Translations under genes and position numbers: made by a program
Shown here: positions 7,831-16,274 of the stretch, in pieces
Numbering within the stretch: the stretch's first letter is position 1
How the letters are laid out: every line of letters starts with the position of its first letter
Notes under the pieces: generated by a model
The model's database searches: none
The model's input: only the letters and a program-made list of their open reading frames with translations
Told to the model about the DNA's origin: nothing
Assembly: GCF_000764655.1 (NCBI RefSeq)
Contig: NZ_JRGL01000092.1
Coordinates: 62,001-126,000, forward strand
Reading direction: 5' to 3'
Length of the DNA: 64,000 bases
Source of the DNA: Aeromonas aquatica
Lineage (GTDB): Bacteria > Pseudomonadota > Gammaproteobacteria > Enterobacterales > Aeromonadaceae

Positions 7831-9780
7831 ATGGCCAGAACCGATCCCGCCCTGGAGCTGCGCAAGGCCCGCCAGAACACCGGCGCGATGGAGCTGAACC
7901 CCAGCGCCATCCAGCGTTATGCGGCGGTGCTGCGCGGCACCAGCCTGCCGCCCGTGCTCGCCTGCTCGCCGGGGTTGGTGCTGCCTGCGGCGCTGCACCC
8001 GGTGCTGGCCAACCCGCAGGCCGAGGTGGTGGCGGGGCTCATCCACCAGGGCAGCCTTGCCAGCACCCCGGCGGCGCCGGTTGCCGACCTGGTGGCGACC
8101 ATCATTATCGAATGCGCCTGGTCCAGTACCGCTCAGCCGGTGAGCCATCACCTGCAAGCGGGTTATGACATCAACGTATTTCGGGGGGCAAGCCACACCA
8201 GCCAAGACGACTGGCAGCGCGCCGCCCTGCTCACCGAGGCCGTGGCCAGTGACTGGCAGACGCCCGCCGTGATGGCGGTGGCGAGGGGGAACGACTGGCA
8301 GGAGGGGGCCGTGCTGACCGATGGGGTCACCGAGCACAGCGGCATCATGCCCAAGCGCTACCAGGTGCATCAGGGCCGCTTTGACGAGGGGCAGCCCCTC
8401 GGTGCCCAGGCTGGCCACTCGTTCGACAGCCTGCCCCCTGGCCATACCGTGGTGGGCACCCTCTGGGTGGAGGCGGCCAAGGTCGACAGCTGGCACCTGT
8501 CGGGCTACCGCTACCCGCCCAGATTGGACCGGGCATGGCAGGCCGACACCTGGCAGCAAGGCGCCCCGCTGGGCCAGGTGCTGGGGGGAGACTGGCAGCT
8601 CGGTGACCCGCTTCACAAAGGCTGGCGGGATGGCTGGGATGAGGCAATCCAGCCACCGCCCGGCACCAGCCCCTACCCCGAGAAGCCGGTGGAGCCCGCC
8701 AAGCCGGAACGGCGCAAGCTCCAGCTGGCCTTTAACCGCTTGCGCGGTGACGCCAGCCTTGAGTTCGTTTGGTACGGGCAAGACGCCCAGATCGTGATTC
8801 CGACCCGGAGGGTTTACCTGGTGAGTAACACAGCAAGCATTGTACGGGTGCGCGATGGCCTCGACATTCCCGCTACCTCGTTAAGCATCGAGCTCGACAC
8901 CGACTCCTGGGCCTGGCAGTTCAGTGCCCAGATCCCGCGCATCGCGGCGGCTGCCCTGACTGATGAGGAGGAGGTGAGCATCCACATCAATGGTCAGCAA
9001 TGGGATTGTGTGTGCGATGGCTGGCAGTCGAGCCAGAGCTTTGCCCGCGAATCCGCCACCCTGTCCGGCCGTTCTCGCACCGCCTACCTGTCGCCAACCC
9101 ATCTCTTGCCACACGCGGTGAGCGAGAGTGCGGCGGCCACCATGGCCCAGCTGGCGGCGGCTCTGCTGCCGTTTGGCTGGACACTGGACTGGCAGGCGCC
9201 GGATTGGCTGGTACCGGCCGGGTTCTTCAGCCTGGATAGCCAGACCCCGATTGAGGCGATCAAGTACCTGGCCGAGGCAGCCGGGGGCTTTGTGCTGCCG
9301 CACCAGCGCAGTCAGCACCTGGTCATCATGCCGCGCTATCCGACCGTGCCCTGGCAGCTCGACACCGCCCTGGCCGATGTGGCCATCCCTCGGGCCATCA
9401 TCACGACCCTGGGCAGCGACTTCCAACCGGGGCAGGCAGCCAACGGGATATGGGTTAGCGGTGGCCATCAGGGCATCAGTGCGCGGGTGCTGCGTCAGGG
9501 GACGGCGGGCGAGCGGCAGGCACCGACCATCACCCACCCGCTGGTGTGCGATGTGCTGGCGGCCCGTGCCCAGGGCGTGGTGGCCCTGGCCAAGACCCTG
9601 CCGAGGCGCACCCAGACCATCGAGCTGCCACTGTCGGCAGATACGGGTCTGATTCTTCCGGGGGCACTGCTCGCGGTGGATGGCTGGAAGGGCTATAACC
9701 GGGGCGTCAGGGTCTCTGCTGCACTGCAGAACAAAGCCATGACGGTACGCCAGCAGTTGAGCGTGGAGCGTTTTGTATGA
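7831..9780 (+). CDS. Phage tail hub-like protein (649 aa)
   Basis: The protein falls into two halves. Residues ~1-290 carry Trp-rich repeated strings (DDWQRAALLTEAV, NDWQEGAVLTDGV, DTWQQGAPLGQVL, GDWQLGDPLHKGW), spaced about 20 residues apart in some places, which look like degenerate tandem units. Residues ~310-649 (SIELDTDSWAWQFSAQIP, VSIHINGQQWDCVCDGW, ESATLSGRSRTAYLSPTH, then a closing beta domain) resemble gp27-type tail hub proteins of Mu-like siphophages. In those phages the protein forms the tail-end ring that carries the spike. The stop overlaps the next start by four bases (ATGA). The hub role is by resemblance and position. Confidence 0.6.
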   Translation: MARTDPALELRKARQNTGAMELNPSAIQRYAAVLRGTSLPPVLACSPGLVLPAALHPVLANPQAEVVAGLIHQGSLASTPAAPVADLVATIIIECAWSSTAQPVSHHLQAGYDINVFRGASHTSQDDWQRAALLTEAVASDWQTPAVMAVARGNDWQEGAVLTDGVTEHSGIMPKRYQVHQGRFDEGQPLGAQAGHSFDSLPPGHTVVGTLWVEAAKVDSWHLSGYRYPPRLDRAWQADTWQQGAPLGQVLGGDWQLGDPLHKGWRDGWDEAIQPPPGTSPYPEKPVEPAKPERRKLQLAFNRLRGDASLEFVWYGQDAQIVIPTRRVYLVSNTASIVRVRDGLDIPATSLSIELDTDSWAWQFSAQIPRIAAAALTDEEEVSIHINGQQWDCVCDGWQSSQSFARESATLSGRSRTAYLSPTHLLPHAVSESAAATMAQLAAALLPFGWTLDWQAPDWLVPAGFFSLDSQTPIEAIKYLAEAAGGFVLPHQRSQHLVIMPRYPTVPWQLDTALADVAIPRAIITTLGSDFQPGQAANGIWVSGGHQGISARVLRQGTAGERQAPTITHPLVCDVLAARAQGVVALAKTLPRRTQTIELPLSADTGLILPGALLAVDGWKGYNRGVRVSAALQNKAMTVRQQLSVERFV

Positions 9781-10001
9781 ACCTGTTTAAGCGATTCATG
9801 GAGCTGGTGCCCGGCGCCGATCCATTGCTGGTCGGTACCGTCACGGCGACGACCGGCACTAGCACCACGTTGGAGGCACTGGGTGGTGGCGTGGTGGTGG
9901 TGCGAGGGGGAGGGGTGGCCATCGGCCAGAAGGCCTTTTACCGGGGTGGAGAATTGGTAGGTGACGCGCCGGAATTGCCTACCTATGAGATCGAAGTCTG
10001 A
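9777..10001 (+). CDS. Small tail-end protein (74 aa)
   Basis: The ATG overlaps the stop of the hub-like gene (ATGA), so the two are translationally coupled. The 74-residue product is Gly/Val-rich (GGGVVVVRGGGVAIGQKAF) with short beta repeats and a C-terminal YEIEV. Size and position after a hub protein suit a small spike-tip or hub-associated protein (inference). It is the last clear structural tail gene of the prophage. Confidence 0.5.
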   Translation: MNLFKRFMELVPGADPLLVGTVTATTGTSTTLEALGGGVVVVRGGGVAIGQKAFYRGGELVGDAPELPTYEIEV

Positions 10002-10073
10002 ACCTTCAGGTGGATCAGTAGAGCTACAATTGATGCCATCAATTAGCCTGTGAATGACGGACAAGGAGTCGGA

Positions 10074-10358
10074 ATGAAACACTGGATATTGCTTGGCTTG
10101 GCCGCGTTGCTTCCGCTAACCGCTGAGGCTGGTGCGATGAGATGTAAGAGTGCGCTGATCAGCGCAGGTGATGCCGCCTTTAACGTACAAAAGAAGTGCG
10201 GCCAACCCCAGATGAAAGAAGACATCATCGACACTCGCCTGCTCGATGCACCGAAAGTGGGGGAGCGCTGGACCTACCAGAAGAGTGAGCAAGATATCCC
10301 GCAAGTGGTGACCATCATGGATAGCAAGGTTGTATCCATAGAGGACCTTACTCGTTGA
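10074..10358 (+). CDS. DUF2845 family exported protein
   Basis: The start is chosen at 10074 because AAGGAGT lies directly upstream; a longer frame would begin at 10050. The first ~20 residues are a classical signal peptide (MKHWILLGLAALLPLTAEA), so the product is probably periplasmic. The mature part contains RCKSALISAGD and KKCGQPQ, the paired-cysteine pattern of DUF2845 proteins, whose function is not known. It sits between the last tail gene and the putative attachment region, so it may be a cargo gene of the prophage or the first host gene. Confidence 0.65.
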   Translation: MKHWILLGLAALLPLTAEAGAMRCKSALISAGDAAFNVQKKCGQPQMKEDIIDTRLLDAPKVGERWTYQKSEQDIPQVVTIMDSKVVSIEDLTR

Positions 10359-10509
10359 GACGTTACCGGCCAAACGTGGTCATTGATTGCGCGACTTATC
10401 ACGCCTGTTGGACGTTTTTCCCTTGCGCATCATTGCTACTGTGAGATCTGACAGTATTATAACTCTTGGTGATGAGCACGACGATCCCCCAATATTAGCG
10501 CCGTAAATT

Positions 10510-10569
10510 TGGGGCCATTCTGGGGCCATCGAAGAGATAAATTTAGCGTTTGGGGCCAAATTGGGGCCA
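10510..10569 (+). repeat. Four TGGGGCCA direct repeats, possible integrase arm sites
   Basis: TGGGGCCA occurs at 10510, 10521, 10551 and 10562: two pairs, each with 11-bp spacing (about one helical turn), the pairs 41 bp apart. The setting is AT-rich non-coding DNA just beyond the phage tail genes. This is the form expected of arm-type binding sites of a tyrosine integrase near an attL or attR. No integrase gene and no duplicated core site can be seen inside the window, so the reading is an inference. Confidence 0.45.
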
Positions 10570-11024
10570 CATTAAGAGCTAAGTTAAGCTATGAAAAGCC
10601 AAAGAAGAATTAAATTAATATGCTGTTTTGTCTAGCTTTATGCGGCTCGCGTTAGCTCTGAATGGCTTTTGATAAATTCCAATGATTCATGGTGTAAATA
10701 AATTGAGCCATTGGCTAATTCTCTTCCTTTTCAGCAGCTTAATGTCTTGGCATTAACAGACTGAGGTCGTGGTGGGCCTGGTCGGCAGAGGCCAACCCGG
10801 TTCCAAAAAACCCGTCGATTGTAAACCAATGGGCAGGGGGCGGCAAAGTGGACAACAGATTGGTTATTGCGGGCCGACGCACCTCTGAGCAGGGCGCGGG
10901 ATAGTGAAAGCCAGGGGGCAACGTCATCGGGGGAGAAAGCTTAATTTTTCCTTAAGCCTGATCCGATAGGATTCGGTCTGCCCCCTGGATGGCGGGTTCG
11001 GCAATCTGGTACCGGTGGGCATGG
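10570..11024. other. Non-coding stretch between prophage end and lytic transglycosylase
   Basis: About 450 bases without a convincing gene. The first ~170 are AT-rich and belong with the repeat cluster; the rest is GC-rich. A 62-codon reverse frame at 10739-10927 has no ribosome site and an ordinary shadow composition. No tRNA or tmRNA is evident as an integration target. Confidence 0.5.
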
Positions 11025-11870
11025 TCACCGTGGCCGTCGCACCGCCTTGGGTTGGTCGTGCCCCGAGTAGTAGAGCACCCGTTGCACGTACTCTTGGGTC
11101 TCCTGATAGGGTGGCACGCCCCCGTAGCGGACCACGGCCTGTTCACCGGCGTTGTAGGCGGCACTGATCCTGACCCAGTCTGGACCGAACTGCTTCTCCA
11201 GCCACTTCAGATAGATCATGGCGCCACGGATGTTCTGCTCCGGATCGAACGGGCGGGTCACTCCGAATCGCTGCTGCGTTTCGGGGATGAGTTGCATGAC
11301 GCCCTGCGCCTGTTTGGGCGAGACGGCGAAGCTGTTGAGGTTCGACTCGGCGATGGCAATGGCCAGCGCCAACTGCGGGTTGACCTTGTGGCGGTGAGCC
11401 GCCTGGCGGATCAGGACAGCCAGCTTCTGTTTGGTGAGGGACTGGCGGGCCAGGTAGCTATCCTGATCGAAGGGGACACCGGGGCGTATCCAGGGCGCTC
11501 CGCCGGAGCCGCCACCGATGCCGCAGGTGCCGAGGGGCGCATTGCCCACCCGTGCGTTGTAGTAGCGGGTGGCCTGCTGGTTGCCAAGGCGCATGGCCAT
11601 GGCGAGATAGGCGTTGGCATGGCTGGCACTGCGGATCCCTTGTGGCCCGCGAGCCAGCAGGCGACCGATGCGAAAATAGGCTTCCGGGTTGCCGAGGCTG
11701 GCCGCGTTGCAGTAATGGGCGATGGCTTGCCGCGGGTTGCTGCGCTCGATGGCGGCGCCCTGACGCAAGGCGCTCATGGCCTTGGGCGCCTGGCGAAATG
11801 ACTCGGCATGGGACGATGTGGTGGCGAGCAGTATCAGGAGTCCCCAGCCCCAAGTGCAGAGTCGCTGCAT
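11025..11870 (-). CDS. Lytic transglycosylase with Sel1-like N-terminal region
   Basis: The 281-residue protein starts with a signal peptide (MQRLCTWGWGLLILLATTSSHA). Residues ~25-110 carry Sel1/TPR-like helical repeats (NPRQAIAHYCNAASLGNPEAYFRIG, SASHANAYLAMAMRLGNQQA). Residues ~145-265 form an SLT domain: NPQLALAIAIAESNLNSFAVS with the catalytic Glu in AES, GVMQLIPET, and AAYNAGEQAV. Such enzymes cleave the MurNAc-GlcNAc bond of peptidoglycan to leave 1,6-anhydroMurNAc, acting in the periplasm. It is a single gene, divergent from the glycosyltransferase operon. It could be host or prophage-linked; the Sel1-SLT layout suggests a host enzyme. Confidence 0.85.
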   Translation of the reverse strand: MQRLCTWGWGLLILLATTSSHAESFRQAPKAMSALRQGAAIERSNPRQAIAHYCNAASLGNPEAYFRIGRLLARGPQGIRSASHANAYLAMAMRLGNQQATRYYNARVGNAPLGTCGIGGGSGGAPWIRPGVPFDQDSYLARQSLTKQKLAVLIRQAAHRHKVNPQLALAIAIAESNLNSFAVSPKQAQGVMQLIPETQQRFGVTRPFDPEQNIRGAMIYLKWLEKQFGPDWVRISAAYNAGEQAVVRYGGVPPYQETQEYVQRVLYYSGHDQPKAVRRPR

Positions 11871-12224
11871 GATGAATACCTCATATTTGTATCCGCAAGA
11901 TATAGGTCCTCTATGGGGCGGTTGCCAGCCGGGCGATGGAACATGTGGTTATGTGTTCGACCATCAGAGATGAAAACGGTATGGAACTTTTGGTGATCAG
12001 AAATTAACCAATCCAATTGGCGCCACGAGACATGAGGGTGAGACCAGCGACACGACGCTTTCAATCACCCTGTTAATGATGCGATTGTTACTACCGAGGT
12101 GATAAACTGCGGGTATCAATTTTTTTAACACCTTGTATTTGCATGAGGTTCGAACAGCCGTCTGCCGCCACTCATGGTGCAACTGACAGTGTGTTATCTC
12201 CTTTTTTATAGTCGGGAAGCTCAT
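11871..12224. promoter_or_regulatory. Divergent intergenic region, glycosyltransferase operon promoter side
   Basis: About 350 bases separate the reverse transglycosylase gene from the forward GT2 operon. The stretch is more AT-rich than its surroundings and must hold both promoters. I find no clear -35/-10 pair, operator or hairpin that I would defend. Confidence 0.35.
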
Positions 12225-12965
12225 ATGGGTTATTCAATCGATGTATCAGTCGTGGTGCCCGCCAAGGATGAACGGGACAATCTGGCTCCCCTTATCGGCG
12301 AGATCGATGCCGCGTTGGCGGGGAAGTACGACTACGAGTTGATTTACGTGGATGATGGCAGCGAGGATGACAGCTTTGCCGTCCTCGGCGAGCTGAAGTC
12401 TCGCTTCGCCAGCCTGAGGGTGGTGCGTCACGTACGTGCCGTCGGCCAGAGCATGGCGGTGCTGAGCGGGGTACGCCATGGCCGTGGTGATTGGCTGGTG
12501 GTGTTGGACGGCGATGGCCAGAACGATCCGGCCGACATTCCCGCCATGCTGGAAGAGGCCAAGCGCCGCTTCGCGCAGGATCCCACGCAAGTGGGACTTA
12601 TCGGTCACCGTGTCAATCGCCGCGATGATTGGGTCAAGCGACTCTCCTCCAAACTGGCCAACGGTTTTCGCAATATGTTGCTGCGTGACGGCATCCCGGA
12701 TACTGGCTGTGGTCTCAAGGTGGTTCGTCGTGACTGGTATCTGCGTCTGCCCTCATTCAACCACATGCACCGCTACATTCCGGCGCTGATCCAGGCTCAG
12801 GGGGGGCGGATGTCGCCCTGGCCGATCAACCACAGACCCAGACAGGCGGGCGTCTCCAAATATGGCGTCTGGAACCGGCTCTGGGTCGGGCTGGTGGACG
12901 TGGTCGGCGTCTGGTGGTTGCAGCGCCGCTCCAAGGTGGTCGAGGTCAGGGAGACATTGGAGTGA
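12225..12965 (+). CDS. GT2 family glycosyltransferase (polyprenyl-phosphate sugar transferase type)
   Basis: The start at 12225 has GGGAAG eight bases upstream. The 246-residue protein is a GT-A fold: VVVPAKDERDNLAPL, YVDDGSEDDS and VLDGDGQNDP with the DxD-like metal site, then DTGCGLKVVRRD. It matches the DPM1/ArnC/GtrB class, which moves a sugar from a nucleotide donor to undecaprenyl phosphate on the inner face of the membrane. It lacks the two C-terminal membrane helices of ArnC or GtrB, so another protein must hold it there. The stop overlaps a GTG that opens a remnant of the next gene (GTGA). It is the first gene of a GT2 / LAB-N / GT39 operon. Confidence 0.85.
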   Translation: MGYSIDVSVVVPAKDERDNLAPLIGEIDAALAGKYDYELIYVDDGSEDDSFAVLGELKSRFASLRVVRHVRAVGQSMAVLSGVRHGRGDWLVVLDGDGQNDPADIPAMLEEAKRRFAQDPTQVGLIGHRVNRRDDWVKRLSSKLANGFRNMLLRDGIPDTGCGLKVVRRDWYLRLPSFNHMHRYIPALIQAQGGRMSPWPINHRPRQAGVSKYGVWNRLWVGLVDVVGVWWLQRRSKVVEVRETLE

Positions 12966-13057
12966 TCTATGCCCTGTTTTCGATGCCATTGATCTGGCTG
13001 GACTGGCGTGAGAGTGCTTTGCATGTGACAGGTTGGAATCAGGAGTGGCCGATATGA
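12962..13057 (+). pseudogene. 5' remnant of an older LAB-N gene, kept as a 31-codon open frame
   Basis: GTG at 12962 opens a 31-codon frame (VIYALFSMPLIWLDW..., then ALHVTGWN) that mirrors the first ~22 codons of the intact gene at 13054 (MIDALLSMPLDWLDW..., then LHVTGWK), with two extra codons. Its start overlaps the GT2 stop (GTGA) and its TGA overlaps the intact ATG (ATGA), so it bridges translation through the operon. It is best read as the start of the former gene, left behind when the present copy was put in. Confidence 0.75.
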
Positions 13058-13416
13058 TCGATGCCTTGCTTTCGATGCCGCTCGACTGGCTGGACTGGAC
13101 TGGCTTGCATGTGACCGGCTGGAAGATCATCGGTTACACGGGGGCACTGATGTTCGGCGGCCGCTGGCTGGTGCAGTTCGTCGCCTCCAAGCGCGCTGGC
13201 AAGCCGGTGATCCCTCGCATGTTCTGGTACATGAGCGTGCTCGGCAGCCTGATGACCCTGAGTTACTTCGTCTTCTCCCCCAAGCAGGACTCCGTCGGCG
13301 TGCTGCAAAACCTGTTCCCCACCTTTACCGCACTCTACAGCCTCTATCTGGATATCCAGCATCGTGGCTGGAAGCGGGACAAGCTTGCCAATAACGAGAC
13401 CCGTCATGATAGATGA
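13054..13416 (+). CDS. LAB-N domain membrane protein (lipid A biosynthesis N-terminal-like)
   Basis: The start at 13054 has AGGAG eight bases upstream; a longer frame from 13033 is less likely. The 120-residue product has about three to four membrane segments and the signature GYTGALMFGGRWLVQFVASKRAGKPVIPRMFWYMSVLGSL, followed by YFVFSPKQDSVGVLQNLFP, typical of the LAB-N domain. Members occur next to polyprenyl-phosphate glycosyltransferases. Size and topology recall small flippase subunits such as ArnE/ArnF, so a role in presenting or flipping the lipid-linked sugar is plausible (inference). It is bracketed by remnants of another allele on both sides. Confidence 0.8.
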   Translation: MIDALLSMPLDWLDWTGLHVTGWKIIGYTGALMFGGRWLVQFVASKRAGKPVIPRMFWYMSVLGSLMTLSYFVFSPKQDSVGVLQNLFPTFTALYSLYLDIQHRGWKRDKLANNETRHDR

Positions 13417-13441
13417 TCACTCCCGGTTCAACCGGCTCGTC

Positions 13442-13510
13442 CTGGATATCCCGTTTCGGGGTTGGAAGCGGGACAAGCTGACCCATAACGAGGCTTGCCA
13501 TGGTGAATGA
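13442..13510 (+). pseudogene. 3' remnant of an older LAB-N gene
   Basis: The 23 codons LDIPFRGWKRDKLTHNEACHGE-stop align without gaps to the last 23 codons of the intact gene (LDIQHRGWKRDKLANNETRHDR-stop), with the stop in the same place. Three changes are silent and eight replace residues. The GT39 start codon (13500) lies inside this remnant, as expected if the former gene overlapped its neighbour. Confidence 0.75.
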
Positions 13511-15200
13511 TCGTTACCTGCTCAATCAGACTTCCCTCGGCTGGCTGCTGCTGATCGCGCTGGTGGTGTTGGGGGCTGGCCTCGGCCTGCGAGATCCCTG
13601 GCCCGCCGACGAGCCGCGCTTCGCTCTGATCGCCAAGGAGATGGTGGAGAGCGGCCAATGGCTGTTCCCCATGCGCGGTGGCGAGATCTATCCGGACAAG
13701 CCGCCGATGTTCATGTGGGGGATTGCCATCGGTTATGTGCTGACGGGTTCCATCAAGGTGGCATTCTTGCTGCCCTCCCTGCTGTCGGGTCTGCTGACCA
13801 TCACCCTGGTGTGGGACCTGGGTCGCCGTCTGTGGAGCCCGTCGGTCGGCTTCCTGGCCGGGTTGTTGCTGCTGTTCACCGTCCAGTTCACCCTGCAGGC
13901 CAAGACGGCGCAGATCGATGCGCTGGTCACCTGCTTCATCACCCTCGGGGTCTATGGCTTCATCCGCTTCCTGCTCTGTGACGGCGGCTGGCGCTGGTAC
14001 TGGCTCGGCTGGTTCGCCGCCGGGCTTGGCATCATCACCAAGGGGGTGGGGCTGCTGGCCCTGCTGATCCTGATCCCGGCAATCTGGACCCACTGGGAGA
14101 AGATCCGTACAGCCTCCCGGGCCGATTGGCTCAAGGGATTGGCCGGGCCCCTGTTCATGCTGCTGGCCATCGGCCTGTGGCTGGTGCCCATGCTGGGCAC
14201 CGTGGCTCAAAGCGGGGACCCCATCTTGCAAGCGTATCGGGACAATATCCTGCTGCGCCAGACGGTGACCCGTTATGCCAACGCCTGGCACCACGTCAAA
14301 CCCTTCTGGTACTACCTCAGCTCGGTGATACCGCCGTTCTGGCTGCCGCTCTCCCTGCTGCTGCCCTGGCTGGTGGGGGAATGGCACAAGGGGATCCTGG
14401 CGCGGGACAAGCGGATCATACTGCTGCTCGGTTATCTGGTGCTGGTGATCGTCTTCTTCTCGGCCTCGCCGGGCAAGCGCGGTGTCTATGTCACGCCGGG
14501 CACACCGGCGCTGGCGTTGCTGGCAGCTCCCTTCATCGGCGCGCTGCTGACGCGGGTCTGGCCCGCTCGTCTGCTGGGAGGGCTAGGTTGGCTGCTGGGG
14601 ATCCTCTGTGTGGGGGGCGCCGGGGCGCTGGCATTCAGTACCAAGCTGGCGAGCAAGGTCGGTGACCTAGGTCCGGCGCCCTGGTTACCCGTGTTGGCCA
14701 TGGGAGCGGCACTGCTGCTCATCAATGCTCTGCTGCGCCGTGCACCGCTCAGTGCCATCCTCTGCTCTCTGGCTGTAGGTTGGCTCATCTACTCCAGCTG
14801 GATCTGCGTGAAGCTCAACGATATGCGCACCCCGCAGGGCGTGATGACGTTGGCGGCAGAGCGGGTGCCTGCGGGGGATGAGCTGCTGCTCGCCGGCTTC
14901 AAGGAGCAGCACCTGCTGTTCAGCCAGCAACCGCTCTGGCACTACTCCTATCAGATGCCCGATGGGGAGCAGGCTCGCGAGGCGGCGGCCTGGGTCGCCG
15001 GCGCACCCAAGCGCTGGGTGCTGGGCGCCGCCGACATCATGACGGTGTGCTTCGATCCGGCGCGGATGGAGAACCTCGGCAATCGCCATCGCACCGACTG
15101 GTTGCTGGCCGACAGCGCGGCGCTGAAGCCCGAGTGCCAGGGCCTGGCCGCCAGGGTCGAGCCCTTCCACTACGCACCGGGTCCTCACGCCGGGCAATGA
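13500..15200 (+). CDS. GT39/ArnT-like integral membrane glycosyltransferase
   Basis: The 566-residue protein has about ten to twelve hydrophobic segments. The first periplasmic loop carries RDPWPADEPRFALIAKEMVESGQW, with the Asp-Glu pair of GT-C (PMT/ArnT) enzymes, and then GGEIYPDKPPMFMW. Such enzymes take a sugar from an undecaprenyl-phosphate carrier at the periplasmic face and add it to lipid A, core sugars or protein. It follows GT2 and LAB-N genes, giving the classic trio of loader, membrane helper and transferase. With ugd and a UDP-GlcA 4-epimerase next door, a uronic acid or a derivative is a possible cargo (inference). The terminator at 15219 ends the operon. Confidence 0.85.
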   Translation: MVNDRYLLNQTSLGWLLLIALVVLGAGLGLRDPWPADEPRFALIAKEMVESGQWLFPMRGGEIYPDKPPMFMWGIAIGYVLTGSIKVAFLLPSLLSGLLTITLVWDLGRRLWSPSVGFLAGLLLLFTVQFTLQAKTAQIDALVTCFITLGVYGFIRFLLCDGGWRWYWLGWFAAGLGIITKGVGLLALLILIPAIWTHWEKIRTASRADWLKGLAGPLFMLLAIGLWLVPMLGTVAQSGDPILQAYRDNILLRQTVTRYANAWHHVKPFWYYLSSVIPPFWLPLSLLLPWLVGEWHKGILARDKRIILLLGYLVLVIVFFSASPGKRGVYVTPGTPALALLAAPFIGALLTRVWPARLLGGLGWLLGILCVGGAGALAFSTKLASKVGDLGPAPWLPVLAMGAALLLINALLRRAPLSAILCSLAVGWLIYSSWICVKLNDMRTPQGVMTLAAERVPAGDELLLAGFKEQHLLFSQQPLWHYSYQMPDGEQAREAAAWVAGAPKRWVLGAADIMTVCFDPARMENLGNRHRTDWLLADSAALKPECQGLAARVEPFHYAPGPHAGQ

Positions 15201-15218
15201 GGTCCTGACGACAACGAG

Positions 15219-15247
15219 AAAAGGGGCTGCCAGTGGCAGCCCCTTTT
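15219..15247. terminator. Bidirectional rho-independent terminator
   Basis: AAAAGGGGCTGCC-AGT-GGCAGCCCCTTTT is a strong stem flanked by A and T runs, lying between the forward GT39 gene and the convergent epimerase gene. It can serve both strands. Confidence 0.9.
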
Positions 15248-15275
15248 CATTTTATTGTCAGCGCGGTCGGTGCGT

Positions 15276-16274
15276 TTAGATCCGGTAGTACGCCTTGTAC
15301 CAGTCGACGAAGCTCTCTACCCCTTCCTTCAAGGCGACCCGGGGGCGATAGCCGGTGGCCTCGAATAAGGATCCGGTGTCGGCCCAGGTGGCGAGCACGT
15401 CGCCGGGCTGCATCGGCAACAGGTTGCGAACCGCCGGTTTGCCGAGCGCCGTCTCTATGGCCTCCACGAAGTCCAGCAATCGCACCGGGCTGCCGTTGCC
15501 GATGTTGTAGAGGCGATAAGGCGCCGGGCTGGTGTCGGTCTGTCCCTGCCAGTTGGCATCGCCGACCGGTGGCCGGTCCGCGATGCGCACTATGCCTTCC
15601 ACTATGTCGTCGATATGGGTGAAGTCCCGGCTGAGCTGGCCCTGGTTGTAGATGTCGATGGGCTCCTCCTTGAGGATGGCGCGCACGAACTTGAACAGCG
15701 CCATGTCGGGCCGTCCCCAGGGGCCGTAGACGGTGAAGAAACGCAGTCCCGTGGTGGGAAGGCCATAGAGATGGGAGTAGGAGTGGGCCATCAGCTCGTT
15801 GGCCTTCTTGCTCGCCGCGTAGAGGGAGACGGGGTGATCCACCCCGTCCGAGGTCTTGAACGGCATCTGCTCGTTGAGGCCATACACCGAGCTCGACGAG
15901 GCGTAGACCAGGTGCTGCACCCCGTGATGGCGGCACCCCTCCAGTACCGTGAGGGTGCCGGTGAGGTTGCTGTCGGCATAGGCAAAGGGGTTGTCGAGGG
16001 AATAGCGCACCCCGGCCTGGGCGCCGAGGTGGATCACCCGCTCGAACAGCTCTCCGGCAAACAGCGCCGCCATGGCGGTGCGATCGGCGAGATCCAGACG
16101 CTCGAAGCGAAAGCCGGGCAGGGAGCTGAGCCGCGCGAGGCGCGCCTCCTTCAGGCTCACCTCGTAGTAGTCATTCAGGTTGTCGATACCGACCACCTGA
16201 TGGCCTTCGGCGCAGAGCCGCTGCGCCACGTGAAAGCCGATGAAGCCGGCGGCGCCGGTGACCAGGTATTTCAT
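15276..16274 (-). CDS. UDP-glucuronate 4-epimerase-type SDR enzyme
   Basis: The 332-residue protein is an extended short-chain dehydrogenase. It has an N-terminal NAD site GAAGFIG (residues 7-13), the GIDNLNDYY segment typical of CapI/GAE enzymes, and the catalytic YAASK around residue 150 after SSSSVYG. Such enzymes interconvert UDP-glucuronate and UDP-galacturonate in the cytoplasm. The ATG overlaps the end of ugd by four bases, so the enzyme making UDP-GlcA and the one epimerising it are co-translated. They probably supply surface polysaccharide or lipid A modification. Specificity is by family resemblance; other UDP-sugar epimerase activities remain possible. Confidence 0.85.
   Translation of the reverse strand: MKYLVTGAAGFIGFHVAQRLCAEGHQVVGIDNLNDYYEVSLKEARLARLSSLPGFRFERLDLADRTAMAALFAGELFERVIHLGAQAGVRYSLDNPFAYADSNLTGTLTVLEGCRHHGVQHLVYASSSSVYGLNEQMPFKTSDGVDHPVSLYAASKKANELMAHSYSHLYGLPTTGLRFFTVYGPWGRPDMALFKFVRAILKEEPIDIYNQGQLSRDFTHIDDIVEGIVRIADRPPVGDANWQGQTDTSPAPYRLYNIGNGSPVRLLDFVEAIETALGKPAVRNLLPMQPGDVLATWADTGSLFEATGYRPRVALKEGVESFVDWYKAYYRI

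Noticed and set aside
10739-10927. A 62-codon reverse frame near the prophage edge
   Set aside because: No ribosome site, no recognisable motif, and ordinary shadow composition.
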